Positions 1 through 14,008 of a DNA stretch of 64,000 nucleotides are shown here, in pieces. Location of the stretch: positions 150,400 to 214,399 of the forward strand of contig NZ_FMVT01000008.1 of the NCBI RefSeq assembly GCF_900102505.1, read 5' to 3'. How positions within the stretch are numbered: position 1 is the first letter of the stretch; each line of letters starts with the position of its first letter. A program made the translations under genes and the position numbers. The notes beneath the pieces were generated by a model. The model searched no databases, was not told where the DNA came from, and worked only from the letters and a program-made list of their open reading frames with translations. This DNA is from Paracoccus tibetensis (GTDB lineage Bacteria > Pseudomonadota > Alphaproteobacteria > Rhodobacterales > Rhodobacteraceae).

Positions 1-1266
<1,266 letters not shown>

Positions 1267-2706
1267 ATGCGGGCGATGGCAGCGGCAGGGGACGATCCGG
1301 AGACATGGCGGCCGGACCTTTCGGCGCATGAGGGGCCGAAATTCCGGGCGCTGGCGGGGGCGCTGCGCGAGGCGGCGCGCTCGGGCGTGCTGGCGCCGGG
1401 CACGCGCCTGCCGCCGATGCGCGATCTGGCCTGGCGGCTCGGCGTGACCACGGGAACGGTGGCGCGGGCCTACCAGGCCGCCGCCGCCGAAGGCGTGATC
1501 GAAAGCCATGTCGGCCGCGGCAGCTTCATCGCCCCGCCGCGCCCGCGCCAGCCGGCGCTGCAACCGCTGCTCTACGAGGCGGCCGACGGCGCGGGCGCGC
1601 CCGGCATTGCCGATCTGCGCGTGCCGCGCCTGCCCGATTGCGGACAGGCCGCGGTCATCGGCCGGCACATGGCGGCGCTGGCCGGGGCGCTGGAGGCGGA
1701 CATCCTCGACTACACCCCCCTCAGCCGCGACCTGCGCTGCCGCAGCGCGGTGCTCGGCTGGATGGGCAGGCGCGACTTCGGCCCCTTGGCCGAGCCCGAC
1801 CTCGTGCTGACCCATGGCGGCCAGCACGCGATCACGCTGGTGATGTCCCTGACGCTCGGCGCGCAGCCGGCGCCGGTGATGGTCGAGGCGCTGACCTATC
1901 CCGGCATGCGCCACGCCGCCCAGCTGATGCGGACCGAGGCCGTGCCGGTGGCGCTGGACGGGCAGGGGATGCGGCCGGACGATCTGGACCGGGTGGCCCG
2001 CGCCAGCGGCGCGCGGCTGGTCTGCTTGACCCCCTCGGCCCAGAACCCGACGCTGGCCGCCATGGATGCCGCCCGCCGCGCCGAGATCGTCGCGGTCGCC
2101 CGGCGCCACGACCTGCAGATCCTCGAGGACGAATGCTATGCGCCGCCCCCCGACGCCGCCGCCCCGCCCAGCCTGCGGGCGCTGGCGCCCGAGCGGGTCT
2201 GGCATGTGGCCAGCCTGTCGAAGATCATCGCCGCCGGCCTGCGCTTCGGCATGCTGCTCTCCCCCGAGGGGATGGGCAAGGCCGGCCGCATCGCCGCCCA
2301 GCACAGCCTCATGGGCCTGTCGCAGCCGGTCACGGGGCTGGTGACGCGGCTTCTCGACAGCGGTGACGCGGCCGCCATCGCCGCAGACGTTCAGACAAAG
2401 GTCGAGGCGCGCCTGACCCTCGCCCGCGCCGCCCTCGCGCCGCTGGAGCCGGCCTGGCAGACGGGCGTGCCCATCCTGTGGCTGCCGCTCCCCGCGCCTT
2501 GGCCGGCCCGCGACTTCGCCGCCCGCGCCGCGCTGTCAGGCGTGGTGGTGCGACCCGCGTCTGAGTTTCTCGCCGCGCCGGGTGAGCCCGCGCCCGAGGC
2601 CGTGCGCATCGCCCTCGACTGCCGGATGCCCGAGGCGCAGCTCGAGGCATCCCTCAGGCTGCTGGCGCAACTGGCCCTCGGCCCACCGCCAAAAGCCTCC
2701 GGCTGA
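1267..2706 (+). CDS. MocR-type PLP-dependent transcriptional regulator (GntR HTH plus aminotransferase fold)
   Basis: A DNA-binding regulator of 479 residues. An N-terminal GntR winged helix (about 20-90, with LPPMRDLAWRLGVTTGTVAR) is joined to a class-I aminotransferase-like domain. The PLP-binding lysine is probably Lys319 in SLSKIIAAG, and LTPSAQNPT is the usual substrate/PLP loop. I chose ATG 1267; ATG 1276 is equally in frame, and the longer frame from 907 would overlap the divergent receptor gene. Such proteins sense an amino acid or amine through PLP. The divergent TRAP receptor is the obvious candidate target, but that is inferred from position alone. Confidence 0.87.
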   Translation: MRAMAAAGDDPETWRPDLSAHEGPKFRALAGALREAARSGVLAPGTRLPPMRDLAWRLGVTTGTVARAYQAAAAEGVIESHVGRGSFIAPPRPRQPALQPLLYEAADGAGAPGIADLRVPRLPDCGQAAVIGRHMAALAGALEADILDYTPLSRDLRCRSAVLGWMGRRDFGPLAEPDLVLTHGGQHAITLVMSLTLGAQPAPVMVEALTYPGMRHAAQLMRTEAVPVALDGQGMRPDDLDRVARASGARLVCLTPSAQNPTLAAMDAARRAEIVAVARRHDLQILEDECYAPPPDAAAPPSLRALAPERVWHVASLSKIIAAGLRFGMLLSPEGMGKAGRIAAQHSLMGLSQPVTGLVTRLLDSGDAAAIAADVQTKVEARLTLARAALAPLEPAWQTGVPILWLPLPAPWPARDFAARAALSGVVVRPASEFLAAPGEPAPEAVRIALDCRMPEAQLEASLRLLAQLALGPPPKASG

Positions 2707-2707
2707 C

Positions 2708-2763
2708 CCATCTTCTGTGCAAAAACATCCCGCGGGGGGTCCGGGGGGCGCGAAGCCCCCCGG
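2708..2763. repeat. intergenic repeat element with terminator hairpin, copy 1
   Basis: Between the convergent MocR regulator and eno sits a perfect hairpin: CCGGGGGGC (2741-2749), loop GCGAA, GCCCCCCGG (2755-2763). It is flanked by CATCTTCTGTGCAAAAACAT. The reverse complement of the whole block matches 26530-26592 almost base for base (CTTCG, C-rich arm, CAGAAGATG). It probably ends transcription from both sides. I recall the same GCAAAAAT-plus-G-run motif between genes in many Rhodobacteraceae. Confidence 0.7.
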
Positions 2764-2787
2764 CCGGCGCGGGACGCAGACCGGCGC

Positions 2788-4804
<2,017 letters not shown>

Positions 4805-4845
4805 CGTCCTTCGGTCGGCCGTTGTCGGATCGGTTCTAGAGCCAT

Positions 4846-4857
4846 GTTGTTAACAAC
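4846..4857. repeat. 12-bp perfect palindrome between selO and the hydrolase gene
   Basis: GTTGTTAACAAC is self-complementary and AT-rich in a GC-rich neighbourhood. It lies 42 bases upstream of the hydrolase start and just after the selO stop. It could be a regulator site; it is too short and lacks the GC stem expected of an intrinsic terminator. Confidence 0.4.
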
Positions 4858-4871
4858 AACCTGACAGCGGA

Positions 4872-6266
4872 TCAGGTCCCGCAGAAGGTCTGGTGCACGA
4901 TTTCCTGAACCAGCGGCGCGTTGGACAACTCGTCCCACGCTGCCCGCGCCTCGAACGGATGCACGAGCGCCTCGTTGAGCCGCCTGAAGGGCGCCAGATC
5001 GCCCGTGACCGCGGCCTGGATGGCCTGCTCAATGCGGTGGTTGCGCGGGATGCGCCGGGGGTTCGTCCGCGCCATCAGGCCCATGTCGGGGCTCAGGGCG
5101 TGCCAGTCCGCGGCCCAGGCATCGAAGGCGGCGCGGTCGGTGAATTCGTCCCGGGCCGTCCCCTCCGTCAGCCCCCGGAAGGTGCGGGTGAAATCGGCCC
5201 GCTGCTCGGCCATCATGGTCAGAAGCCGCTCGATCAGCGGCCGGTTGGGCGCGCCCTCGATCCCCAGCTTCTCGCCGAAGCGCCTGAGCCAGGCCGCCTG
5301 GTAGAGCGGCGCGAAGCGGTGGACCGCCTCGGTCGCGGCCTCGACGGCGGCTTCCTCCTCGCCCATCAGCGGGATGAGGCAGGTGGCGAACTGCGCAAGG
5401 TTCCACACGGCGATCTGCGGCTGGTTCGCCCAGGCATAGCGCCCCTGCCTGTCGATCGAGGAGAACACCGTTGCCGGGTGATAGGCGTCCATGAACGCGC
5501 AGGGGCCGTAATCGATGGTCTCGCCCGAGATCGCCATGTTGTCCGTGTTCATCACCCCGTGGATGAAGCCAAGCGCCATCCAGGCAGCAATCGTCTCGGC
5601 CTGGCGCGCCACCACCTGCTCCAGCAGCGCCAGCGGTCCGTCGGCATCCGGGTAGTGCCGCGCGATGACATGATCCGTCAGCGCCTGCAGCGCCGCCTTG
5701 TCATCGCGCACGGCAAAGTACTGGAAGGTGCCGACGCGGATATGGCTGGCGGCGATGCGGGTCAGCACCGCGCCCGGCAGGCCGCTTTCGCGGTAGACCG
5801 TCTCGCCCGTCGCGACGGCTGCCAAGGCGCGCGTCGTCGGCACGCCCATCGCCGCCATGAACTCGCTGACGAGATACTCCCGCAGCACCGGCCCGACCCA
5901 GGCCCGCCCGTCGCCCCGGCGCGAGAAGGGTGTCTGGCCCGCTCCCTTCAGCTGGATGTCGAAGCGCCCGCCCGGCGCGCGCACCTCGCCCAGCAGCACC
6001 GCGCGCCCGTCGCCCAGCTGCGGGACGAAGCCGCCGAACTGGTGGCCGGCATAGGCCTGCGCGATGGGCTCGGCCCCCTCGGGCAGCGCGTTGCCGGCCA
6101 GCACCGCCACGCCCTCGTCCGAACCCAGCCAGCCAGCGTCCAGCCCCAGCTCGGCCGCCAGTTCCGCGTTCAGCGCCAGAAGCTCGGGCGCGGGCGCAGG
6201 GGTCGGGGCCACGCGGGCGAAGAACCCCTGCGGCAGGCGGGCGTAGCTGTTGTCGAACTGGAACAT
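4872..6266 (-). CDS. selO: protein adenylyltransferase SelO (YdiU/UPF0061)
   Basis: SelO is a pseudokinase that transfers AMP from ATP to Ser/Thr/Tyr of target proteins in redox stress. The 464 residues are near the usual bacterial length. Recognisable elements are the N-terminal [49 protein letters not shown] and DYGPCAFMD (metal-binding Asp), followed by [12 protein letters not shown] helices. The ATG at 6266 has AAAGGAGA upstream. Bacterial forms lack the C-terminal selenocysteine of the human protein, as here (the end is TFCGT). Confidence 0.95.
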   Translation of the reverse strand: MFQFDNSYARLPQGFFARVAPTPAPAPELLALNAELAAELGLDAGWLGSDEGVAVLAGNALPEGAEPIAQAYAGHQFGGFVPQLGDGRAVLLGEVRAPGGRFDIQLKGAGQTPFSRRGDGRAWVGPVLREYLVSEFMAAMGVPTTRALAAVATGETVYRESGLPGAVLTRIAASHIRVGTFQYFAVRDDKAALQALTDHVIARHYPDADGPLALLEQVVARQAETIAAWMALGFIHGVMNTDNMAISGETIDYGPCAFMDAYHPATVFSSIDRQGRYAWANQPQIAVWNLAQFATCLIPLMGEEEAAVEAATEAVHRFAPLYQAAWLRRFGEKLGIEGAPNRPLIERLLTMMAEQRADFTRTFRGLTEGTARDEFTDRAAFDAWAADWHALSPDMGLMARTNPRRIPRNHRIEQAIQAAVTGDLAPFRRLNEALVHPFEARAAWDELSNAPLVQEIVHQTFCGT

Positions 6267-6289
6267 CGCGGGTCTCCTTTGCCTTCTAG

Positions 6290-8520
<2,231 letters not shown>

Positions 8521-8563
8521 TCTACCGCGCCCCTCGTCTGCCTCGTTCACGTGCAATGAGTGC

Positions 8564-8582
8564 ATGCCGTTCATCACGGCAT
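8564..8582 (+). terminator. hairpin after proB
   Basis: ATGCCGT (8564-8570), loop TCATC, ACGGCAT (8576-8582) form a perfect 7-bp stem 44 bases after proB. No U-tract follows, so termination is only possible. Confidence 0.35.
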
Positions 8583-8654
8583 CAGTGTGAAGTTGGTGGC
8601 GCGGGACCGATCTGCTAATTTTGGACATGCGACGACTCGGCCTTGGGACGTCCT

Positions 8655-9587
8655 ATGCCGCTTGTTCTTGTTCGAGTTCCAACGTTCCGACGGCCCCACC
8701 TGCTGACGCGCGCGATCGCGTGTCTTCAGGCGCAGACCCATGAGGATTGGGTCTGCGAGGTTCGCGACGACTGCCCCGAGCAAAGCGCGCGCCTTGTGGT
8801 CGACGAATTGGCCGACCCGCGCATTCGATACATCCACAACAAGCCGCAGAAGTTTCTGATCAGGAACCTTGATGACTGCTTCAGATGCGACAACCCCTAT
8901 GGGGCGGACTTCTTCTTTCTTCTGGAAGATGACAACCAGGTTCGTCCGCAGTTCATGCAGCGCGGGATCGAGATCCTCGCGCAGATGGGCCTGTCGATCT
9001 GTCAGCTGGATCAACTGGTCGATTATGTGGATCAGGGAAGGCTGAGCGAGAAGGGCCTGCTTGCTCACCGGCTTGAGAACCGCGTCTACCAGCCTGTGGA
9101 ATTCCGCCTTTCCCTCTTCGGTGGTATCGGGATCTCGAACGGCGCGGTATTCTGGTCAAAGAACATCAAGCGCGAGCTGTCGTTCGGCGTCGACACCATC
9201 CCCGCACTGGATGAATTCATCAGGACGTGCATGGTGTCCGAGCCGATCTACATCTCGCACGAACCGCTCGCCATCTGGAGATGGGACGAGCAAGGAACGA
9301 CCAGGAACAATGGGCTGAAAGCAGGTCGTCTCAAGCGGGAACTAGACCTTCATGCGTCGCTTCGTCATCTCCGCCGCGATCTCTGGAGGCGCACCCCCGA
9401 GTGTCTGCGGCGCGAGTTTCTCGCTGGAGGCGTGGTGAAAACGCCCATGAGGGATCGGTTCAACGCAATAAGGAAAGCCGGTCTGCCAATCAAGCCGCTC
9501 CCACCGCTGCGGTGGAAAGAAGCCGCGAAGTACATGGCAGGAACCTGCCTTGGCCGCGTGCATCCGTCAGTCACCGATCTGGTGTAG
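8655..9587 (+). CDS. family 2 glycosyltransferase, orphan, atypical base composition
   Basis: A 310-residue GT-A type transferase. The nucleotide-binding start is PTFRRPHLLTRAIACLQAQTHEDW, followed by the acidic EVRDD and the DxD-like EDDN in FFFLLEDDNQVRPQF. No membrane helix is apparent. I start it at ATG 8655 with a weak GGGA; TTG 8643 is an upstream alternative. GC content and third-codon GC are visibly lower than in the flanking proB and acyltransferase genes, and no polysaccharide genes surround it. That suggests lateral acquisition. Donor and acceptor sugars are unknown. Confidence 0.8.
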   Translation: MPLVLVRVPTFRRPHLLTRAIACLQAQTHEDWVCEVRDDCPEQSARLVVDELADPRIRYIHNKPQKFLIRNLDDCFRCDNPYGADFFFLLEDDNQVRPQFMQRGIEILAQMGLSICQLDQLVDYVDQGRLSEKGLLAHRLENRVYQPVEFRLSLFGGIGISNGAVFWSKNIKRELSFGVDTIPALDEFIRTCMVSEPIYISHEPLAIWRWDEQGTTRNNGLKAGRLKRELDLHASLRHLRRDLWRRTPECLRREFLAGGVVKTPMRDRFNAIRKAGLPIKPLPPLRWKEAAKYMAGTCLGRVHPSVTDLV

Positions 9588-9624
9588 CCTGATCAGGGAA
9601 GTCTGCCCGCTCGGCACCATTGAT

Positions 9625-10545
9625 TCAGCCGTCCGCAGGCCGCTTGGCGGCCAGCTTCGCCCGCACCATGGCGCCGACTCCGTGCGGACGAGGGACCCGC
9701 ACCTGATCGGCCGGCGCCGGCAGCGACAGGACCCGCTCGCGCAGCATGCCGATCGCTTCCTCGCTGCTGCGGGGAAGTTCGGACGCCGGGACGGGCGCGC
9801 CGATGGTGATGCGATAGGGCTGGTCGCGCTTGTTCAGGACCTCGTTGAACAGCGTCACGTCGCGCAGCGTCGGGTGGATGCGGTCGAAGAGGTAGAAGAG
9901 CGCCGAGTTCCGCGCCCGGATGCGCAGCGGGATCACCGGCAGGTCGAACTTGCGCGCGATCATCGCCGCGCTGGCCATCCAGGGCCGCTCGTGCAGCCGC
10001 AGCCAGCGCCGCTTGGCCAGCCGGCCGGAGGGGAAGATCAGCCCGATCTTGCCCGCTTCCAGCGCCATGCGGGTATAGTCCATCGTCGCCTTGGTCTTCG
10101 TGTGGCTGCGCTTCTCGTGGCGCCACTCGACCGGGGCGATCACCTCGATCATCTGGGGCAGCACGCGCACCATGTCGTGGTTGGCATAGATGAAGAGATC
10201 CGGGCGCCGCTGCGAGATGGCCGCATGCAGGAAGATGCCGTCCGCGATGCCGGTCGGGTGGTTCGCGACGATCAGCGCCGGGCCGCTGGCCGGGATGTTC
10301 TCCAGCCCCTCGACCTGCAGGTCGCGGACGATCAGGTCGGTCATGTGGCGGAAGATCTGCTCGGGCGGCATGTCGCAGAACCCGGCGCCCAGCTCGATCG
10401 TCTGCGGGTAGCGCAGAAGGCGCATCATCGCGTGCCAGGCCAGCCGGTGATGCGGGCGGGGGGAATAGAGCCAGGGCGCCCGTTCGGCGATCAGCGGGTC
10501 CAGCCGCGCCTGCATATCTGCCTTGCGATCCGCAGCATCCGACAC
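9625..10545 (-). CDS. PlsC-like lysophospholipid acyltransferase family protein
   Basis: 306 residues with a PlsC-type domain. The catalytic His/Asp motif is VANHPTGIADG, with one residue more between His and Asp than the classic HX4D. The later acceptor-site motif is FPSGRLAKRRW, followed by PVIPLRIRARNS. Similar proteins include the acyltransferase part of ornithine-lipid and hemolysin-annotated families. The start is GTG at 10545, supported by GGGGAGGG just upstream; ATG 10515 is the next choice. It lies 34 bases downstream of pepN on the same strand. Substrate unknown. Confidence 0.8.
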   Translation of the reverse strand: MSDAADRKADMQARLDPLIAERAPWLYSPRPHHRLAWHAMMRLLRYPQTIELGAGFCDMPPEQIFRHMTDLIVRDLQVEGLENIPASGPALIVANHPTGIADGIFLHAAISQRRPDLFIYANHDMVRVLPQMIEVIAPVEWRHEKRSHTKTKATMDYTRMALEAGKIGLIFPSGRLAKRRWLRLHERPWMASAAMIARKFDLPVIPLRIRARNSALFYLFDRIHPTLRDVTLFNEVLNKRDQPYRITIGAPVPASELPRSSEEAIGMLRERVLSLPAPADQVRVPRPHGVGAMVRAKLAAKRPADG

Positions 10546-10579
10546 GTCAGCCCTCCCCGGCGCGGCGACCGTGCAACGA

Positions 10580-13162
10580 TCAGGATCCCGCCGCGATCAT
10601 GCGCGAGACCATCTCGCTGCTGTTCCGACTCAAACTTTCGAGAGCGGCGATCCGTTCCAGCGCCTGCCGCGCCCGTGCCCGCCGATCGGCGTCATATCGC
10701 ACCCAGGTCTCGAAGGCCGAGGACATGCGCGCCGCGATCTGCGGATTGACCGGGTCCATCCGCATCAGCCAGTCGGCGGTGAAGTCGTAGCCCGATCCGT
10801 CCGCGGCGTGAAAGGCCGGGTGATTGGCGGCCAGCGCCCCCATCAGGGCGCGGAAGCGGTTGGGGTTCTTCCAGTCGAAATCCGGCCGCGCCGCAAGCTC
10901 GCGCGCGATCGCGACGGCCGTTTCCGGCGGCGCGGCCATGACCTGCACGCTGAACCACTTGTCCATCACTAGCCGGTTTGACCCGAACTCGTCCCGCATC
11001 GCCGCCAGCGCACGCTCGGCCCGGCCAAGGCGCACCAGTGCCGCCAGCGCGCCCATCCGCTCGGTCATGTTGCCGGCCGTGCCGAAGAGGATCTCGGCCC
11101 GCTCGCCGCCGTCGATCCGCGACAGCAGATGCAGGGCAGCCAGCCGCAGGGCGCGGTCGGCGCTGGCCGTCGCACCGGGGCTGTAGGGGCCCTCGCTGCG
11201 CAGCCGCGTGTAGATTTCCGCCAGGACCGGCTCATGCGCCTCGGCCAAATCGCGCGCGAGGGCCTCGCGGGCGGCGTGGATGGCAGCCGGGTCCGGGACC
11301 GTCCTATCCGCGTGAAGATGCGTCGCGACCTCTTCCTCGGACGGCAGCTGCAGGCAGAGCGCGCGGAAGGCCGCGTCAATGCCCTCGTCCGCCAGCAGGC
11401 GGCCGATCGCCGCGACATAGGCGCCGCCCGCGCCCGCCTCGCCCGAGGCGCCCGCCGCAAGGGCGGACAGAGCCAGGTCGCGCCCCGCGTCCCACCGCGC
11501 GAAGGCGTCGGTGTCATGGGCCAGAAGGAAGGCGCGTGCGCTGTCGTCCAGCTGGCGGCGCAGCATCACCGGGGCCGAGAAGCCGCGCAGCATCGACACG
11601 ACCGGCCGCGCGCCCAAGGCCTCGAAGCGGAAGCTCTGGCGCGGCTCGGTCAGCTCGAGCACCGTCGTCGGCAGCACCTCGTCGCCGTTCGGCCCGATGA
11701 GCCCCATCGCCAGCGGGATGACGCGGGCCGGCTTGTCGGGCTGGCCCGGCGTCGGCGGCGTCTCCTGCCGCAGGTGAAGCGCCAGCGTGCCGTCCTGCCA
11801 CTCTTCGGTCATGGTCACGACGGGGGTGCCGGCGTCGGTATACCAGCGCTTGAATTGCCCGAGGTCGCGGCCGGTCGCGTCCTCGAAGACCTTCAGCCAG
11901 TCCTCGATCGTGGCCGCGTCGCCGTCATGGCGGGCGAAGTAGAGATCCAGCGCCCGGGCGTAGCCCTCGTCCCCGACGAGGCGCTTCAGCATCCCGATCA
12001 CCTCGGCGCCCTTCTCGTAGACGGTCGCCGTGTAGAAGTTGTTGATCTCCTCGAAGCGGTCCGGGCGCGGCGGGTGGGCCAGCGGGCCCTGGTCCTCGCG
12101 GAACTGCCGGGCGCGCAGGACCTGCACGTCCTCGATCCGCTTGACGGCCGCCGAGCGCATGTCCGAGGTAAACTGCTGGTCGCGGAAGACCGTCAGCCCC
12201 TCCTTCAGGCACAGCTGGAACCAGTCGCGGCAGGTGATGCGGTTGCCGGTCCAGTTGTGGAAGTACTCATGCGCGATGACGGCCTCGATCCGCTCGTAAT
12301 CGGCGTCAGTCGCCGTTTCGGGCGAGGCGAGGACCAGCTTCGAGTTGAAGATGTTCAGCCCCTTGTTCTCCATCGCGCCCATGTTGAAATCGTCCACGGT
12401 GACGATGTTGAAGACCTCGAGGTCGTATTCGCGGCCATAGACCTCCTCGTCCCACCGCATCGACTTGATGAGCGAGACCAGCGCGAAATCGGCCCGGTCC
12501 TCGTCGCCCGGCCGCACCCAGACATTCAGCGCCACCTCGCGGCCCGAGCGCGTCGTGAAGCTGCCGCGCACCGCCACCAGTTCGCCCGCGACCAGCGCGA
12601 AGAGGTAGCAGGGCTTCGGCCAGGGGTCGTGCCACTCGGCCCAGCCCGCGCCCGAGGCGACGGGATTGCCGTTCGACAGCAGCACCGGCAGGTCCGACCG
12701 CAAGGTGACGCGGAAGGTCGTCATCACGTCCGGCCGGTCGGGGTAGAAGGTGATGTGGCGGAAGCCCTCGGCCTCGCACTGGGTGCAGAAGATGCCGTTC
12801 GAGAGGTAGAGCCCCTCGAAGGCGGTGTTCGCCTCCGGGTCGATCTCGACCTCGGTCGCCAGGGTGAAGGCGGTGCGGGGCAGGGCGGCCGCGCCGATGG
12901 TCAGCACTTCGCCCTCGCGCCGGACGAAGGCCGGATCGGGCGCCGCGCCGTCGATGGTCAGGCTGCCGAGGCGCAGACCGGCGCCGCCGTCCAGCATTAG
13001 GTCGGCGGCATTCCGCGCATCTTTGGGTTGCATGTCGATTTCGGCGCGGACGCGCGTGCCGGTCGGCGCGAGCGTGATGTCCAGCCGCGTCTCGGACAGC
13101 GTGAACGGGTATGGGCGGTAATCGGCCAGATACTGCACGGGCCGCTTGTCCTGCTGTGTCAT
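10580..13162 (-). CDS. pepN: aminopeptidase N (M1 family)
   Basis: A zinc aminopeptidase of 860 residues that removes N-terminal residues from peptides in the cytoplasm. The substrate motif GAMENKGLN and the zinc site HEYFH (His298, His302) with Glu321 (HEXXH-X18-E) are all present. Long C-terminal helical domains follow, as in E. coli PepN. ATG 13162 is preferred over the upstream TTG 13180 because an AGGA lies about 8 bases before it. Probably cotranscribed with the acyltransferase. Confidence 0.97.
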   Translation of the reverse strand: MTQQDKRPVQYLADYRPYPFTLSETRLDITLAPTGTRVRAEIDMQPKDARNAADLMLDGGAGLRLGSLTIDGAAPDPAFVRREGEVLTIGAAALPRTAFTLATEVEIDPEANTAFEGLYLSNGIFCTQCEAEGFRHITFYPDRPDVMTTFRVTLRSDLPVLLSNGNPVASGAGWAEWHDPWPKPCYLFALVAGELVAVRGSFTTRSGREVALNVWVRPGDEDRADFALVSLIKSMRWDEEVYGREYDLEVFNIVTVDDFNMGAMENKGLNIFNSKLVLASPETATDADYERIEAVIAHEYFHNWTGNRITCRDWFQLCLKEGLTVFRDQQFTSDMRSAAVKRIEDVQVLRARQFREDQGPLAHPPRPDRFEEINNFYTATVYEKGAEVIGMLKRLVGDEGYARALDLYFARHDGDAATIEDWLKVFEDATGRDLGQFKRWYTDAGTPVVTMTEEWQDGTLALHLRQETPPTPGQPDKPARVIPLAMGLIGPNGDEVLPTTVLELTEPRQSFRFEALGARPVVSMLRGFSAPVMLRRQLDDSARAFLLAHDTDAFARWDAGRDLALSALAAGASGEAGAGGAYVAAIGRLLADEGIDAAFRALCLQLPSEEEVATHLHADRTVPDPAAIHAAREALARDLAEAHEPVLAEIYTRLRSEGPYSPGATASADRALRLAALHLLSRIDGGERAEILFGTAGNMTERMGALAALVRLGRAERALAAMRDEFGSNRLVMDKWFSVQVMAAPPETAVAIARELAARPDFDWKNPNRFRALMGALAANHPAFHAADGSGYDFTADWLMRMDPVNPQIAARMSSAFETWVRYDADRRARARQALERIAALESLSRNSSEMVSRMIAAGS

Positions 13163-13209
13163 CCTGTTCCTGCCTTGCAACCTGCCGCCGAAAAAAGCGC
13201 GAGGCTTCA

Positions 13210-13234
13210 GGAACCTCGGCTTCTACAATGTGTT
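13210..13234 (+). promoter_or_regulatory. possible EcfG-type promoter (GGAAC-N16-TGTT)
   Basis: GGAAC at 13210-13214 and TGTT at 13231-13234 are separated by 16 bases. This is one base off the alphaproteobacterial general-stress consensus GGAAC-N16-CGTT. It points toward the gene at 13357, leaving about 120 bases of leader. Confidence 0.35.
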
Positions 13235-13356
13235 AATCGGCGGATGAGGGCTCCGCAAGCCGTGCGGACCACTGATGAAGTTGACACCGGCGGGCCTCTC
13301 CCCGAGACCTGCGCCACCCGAATCCGGTGTTGAAACTCTGACAAGGAGGCCAGCCT

Positions 13357-13848
13357 ATGACCTACGATCCGAACGACCCGAACCGCGTGAAGCCGACCCA
13401 TACCGAGCACAAAGAGACCTATGTCGAGCCGGTGGAGAAGAAGTCCTCGGCGCTGCCGCTGATCATCGGCGTGCTGCTGGCTCTGGCCTTGGCGTACTTC
13501 GTCCTGACGCGCTTCATGGGCAACGACGCGACGGTCGTCGAAGGCGACACCACCACGGTGACGACCACCGAGGACACCGCGGCCGACACTTCGCCCGACG
13601 CCGTGGTCGTGACCGATCCGGAGCCTGCCGACACCACCGCGCCGGCAACGGACACGACGCCTCCGGCGGCGAACACCACGACGGCCCCGGCCGCCGACAC
13701 CACCACCGCCCCCGCGACCGGCACTACCGCTCCGGCGGCGGACACGACCGCACCGGCCACGACCACGCCGGACGCCACGGCTCCGGCGACAGGGACCGAT
13801 GCGCCCGCGACCGGCACCGACACCACGGCGCCCGCACCGGCCAACTGA
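13357..13848 (+). CDS. hypothetical single-pass membrane protein with Thr/Ala/Pro/Asp-rich tail
   Basis: 163 residues; no family recognised. A charged N-terminus of about 30 residues precedes one membrane helix (about 32-51, [18 protein letters not shown]). A roughly 110-residue low-complexity tail follows, made of imperfect TTAPA, DTTAP and ATGT units. The topology suggests an extracytoplasmic, probably disordered tail. The ATG follows AAGGAGG. A strong terminator follows directly, so it is a single-gene unit, possibly under a stress-type promoter. The long opposite-strand ORF here is an artefact of the repetitive GC-rich sequence. Confidence 0.75.
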   Translation: MTYDPNDPNRVKPTHTEHKETYVEPVEKKSSALPLIIGVLLALALAYFVLTRFMGNDATVVEGDTTTVTTTEDTAADTSPDAVVVTDPEPADTTAPATDTTPPAANTTTAPAADTTTAPATGTTAPAADTTAPATTTPDATAPATGTDAPATGTDTTAPAPAN

Positions 13849-13866
13849 TCTTCGATCCTCACGAGG

Positions 13867-13900
13867 TGGAAGGGGCCCGGATCTTTCCGGGCCCCTTCTT
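13867..13900 (+). terminator. intrinsic terminator after the Thr/Ala/Pro-rich gene
   Basis: AAGGGGCCCGG, a short ATCTT loop and CCGGGCCCCTT, followed by a T-rich CTTC stretch, form a strong stem 20 bases after the stop codon. Confidence 0.75.
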
Positions 13901-14008
13901 CATGTCCCGCACCCGCCCGCTCACGACCAATCGCGGGGTTGTGAAACTTTCTTGCGCGATGCTATGCAAGCGGCGACAGGAACATCAACGGGCGGGGGCA
14001 ATGAGGCC

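Noticed and set aside
1267..2706. Annotation as a plain aminotransferase.
   Set aside because: A GntR winged helix precedes the aminotransferase fold, so it is a MocR-type regulator.
13620..13848. Repeated short units that might suggest a tandem repeat or CRISPR array.
   Set aside because: The units are irregular and follow codon boundaries (Thr, Ala, Pro, Asp); no constant repeat or spacer length.
13419..13862. A minus-strand frame rich in Val/Ala/Gly repeats opposite the Thr/Ala/Pro-rich gene.
   Set aside because: It mirrors the low-complexity codons of the plus-strand gene, which has the ribosome binding site and membrane anchor.
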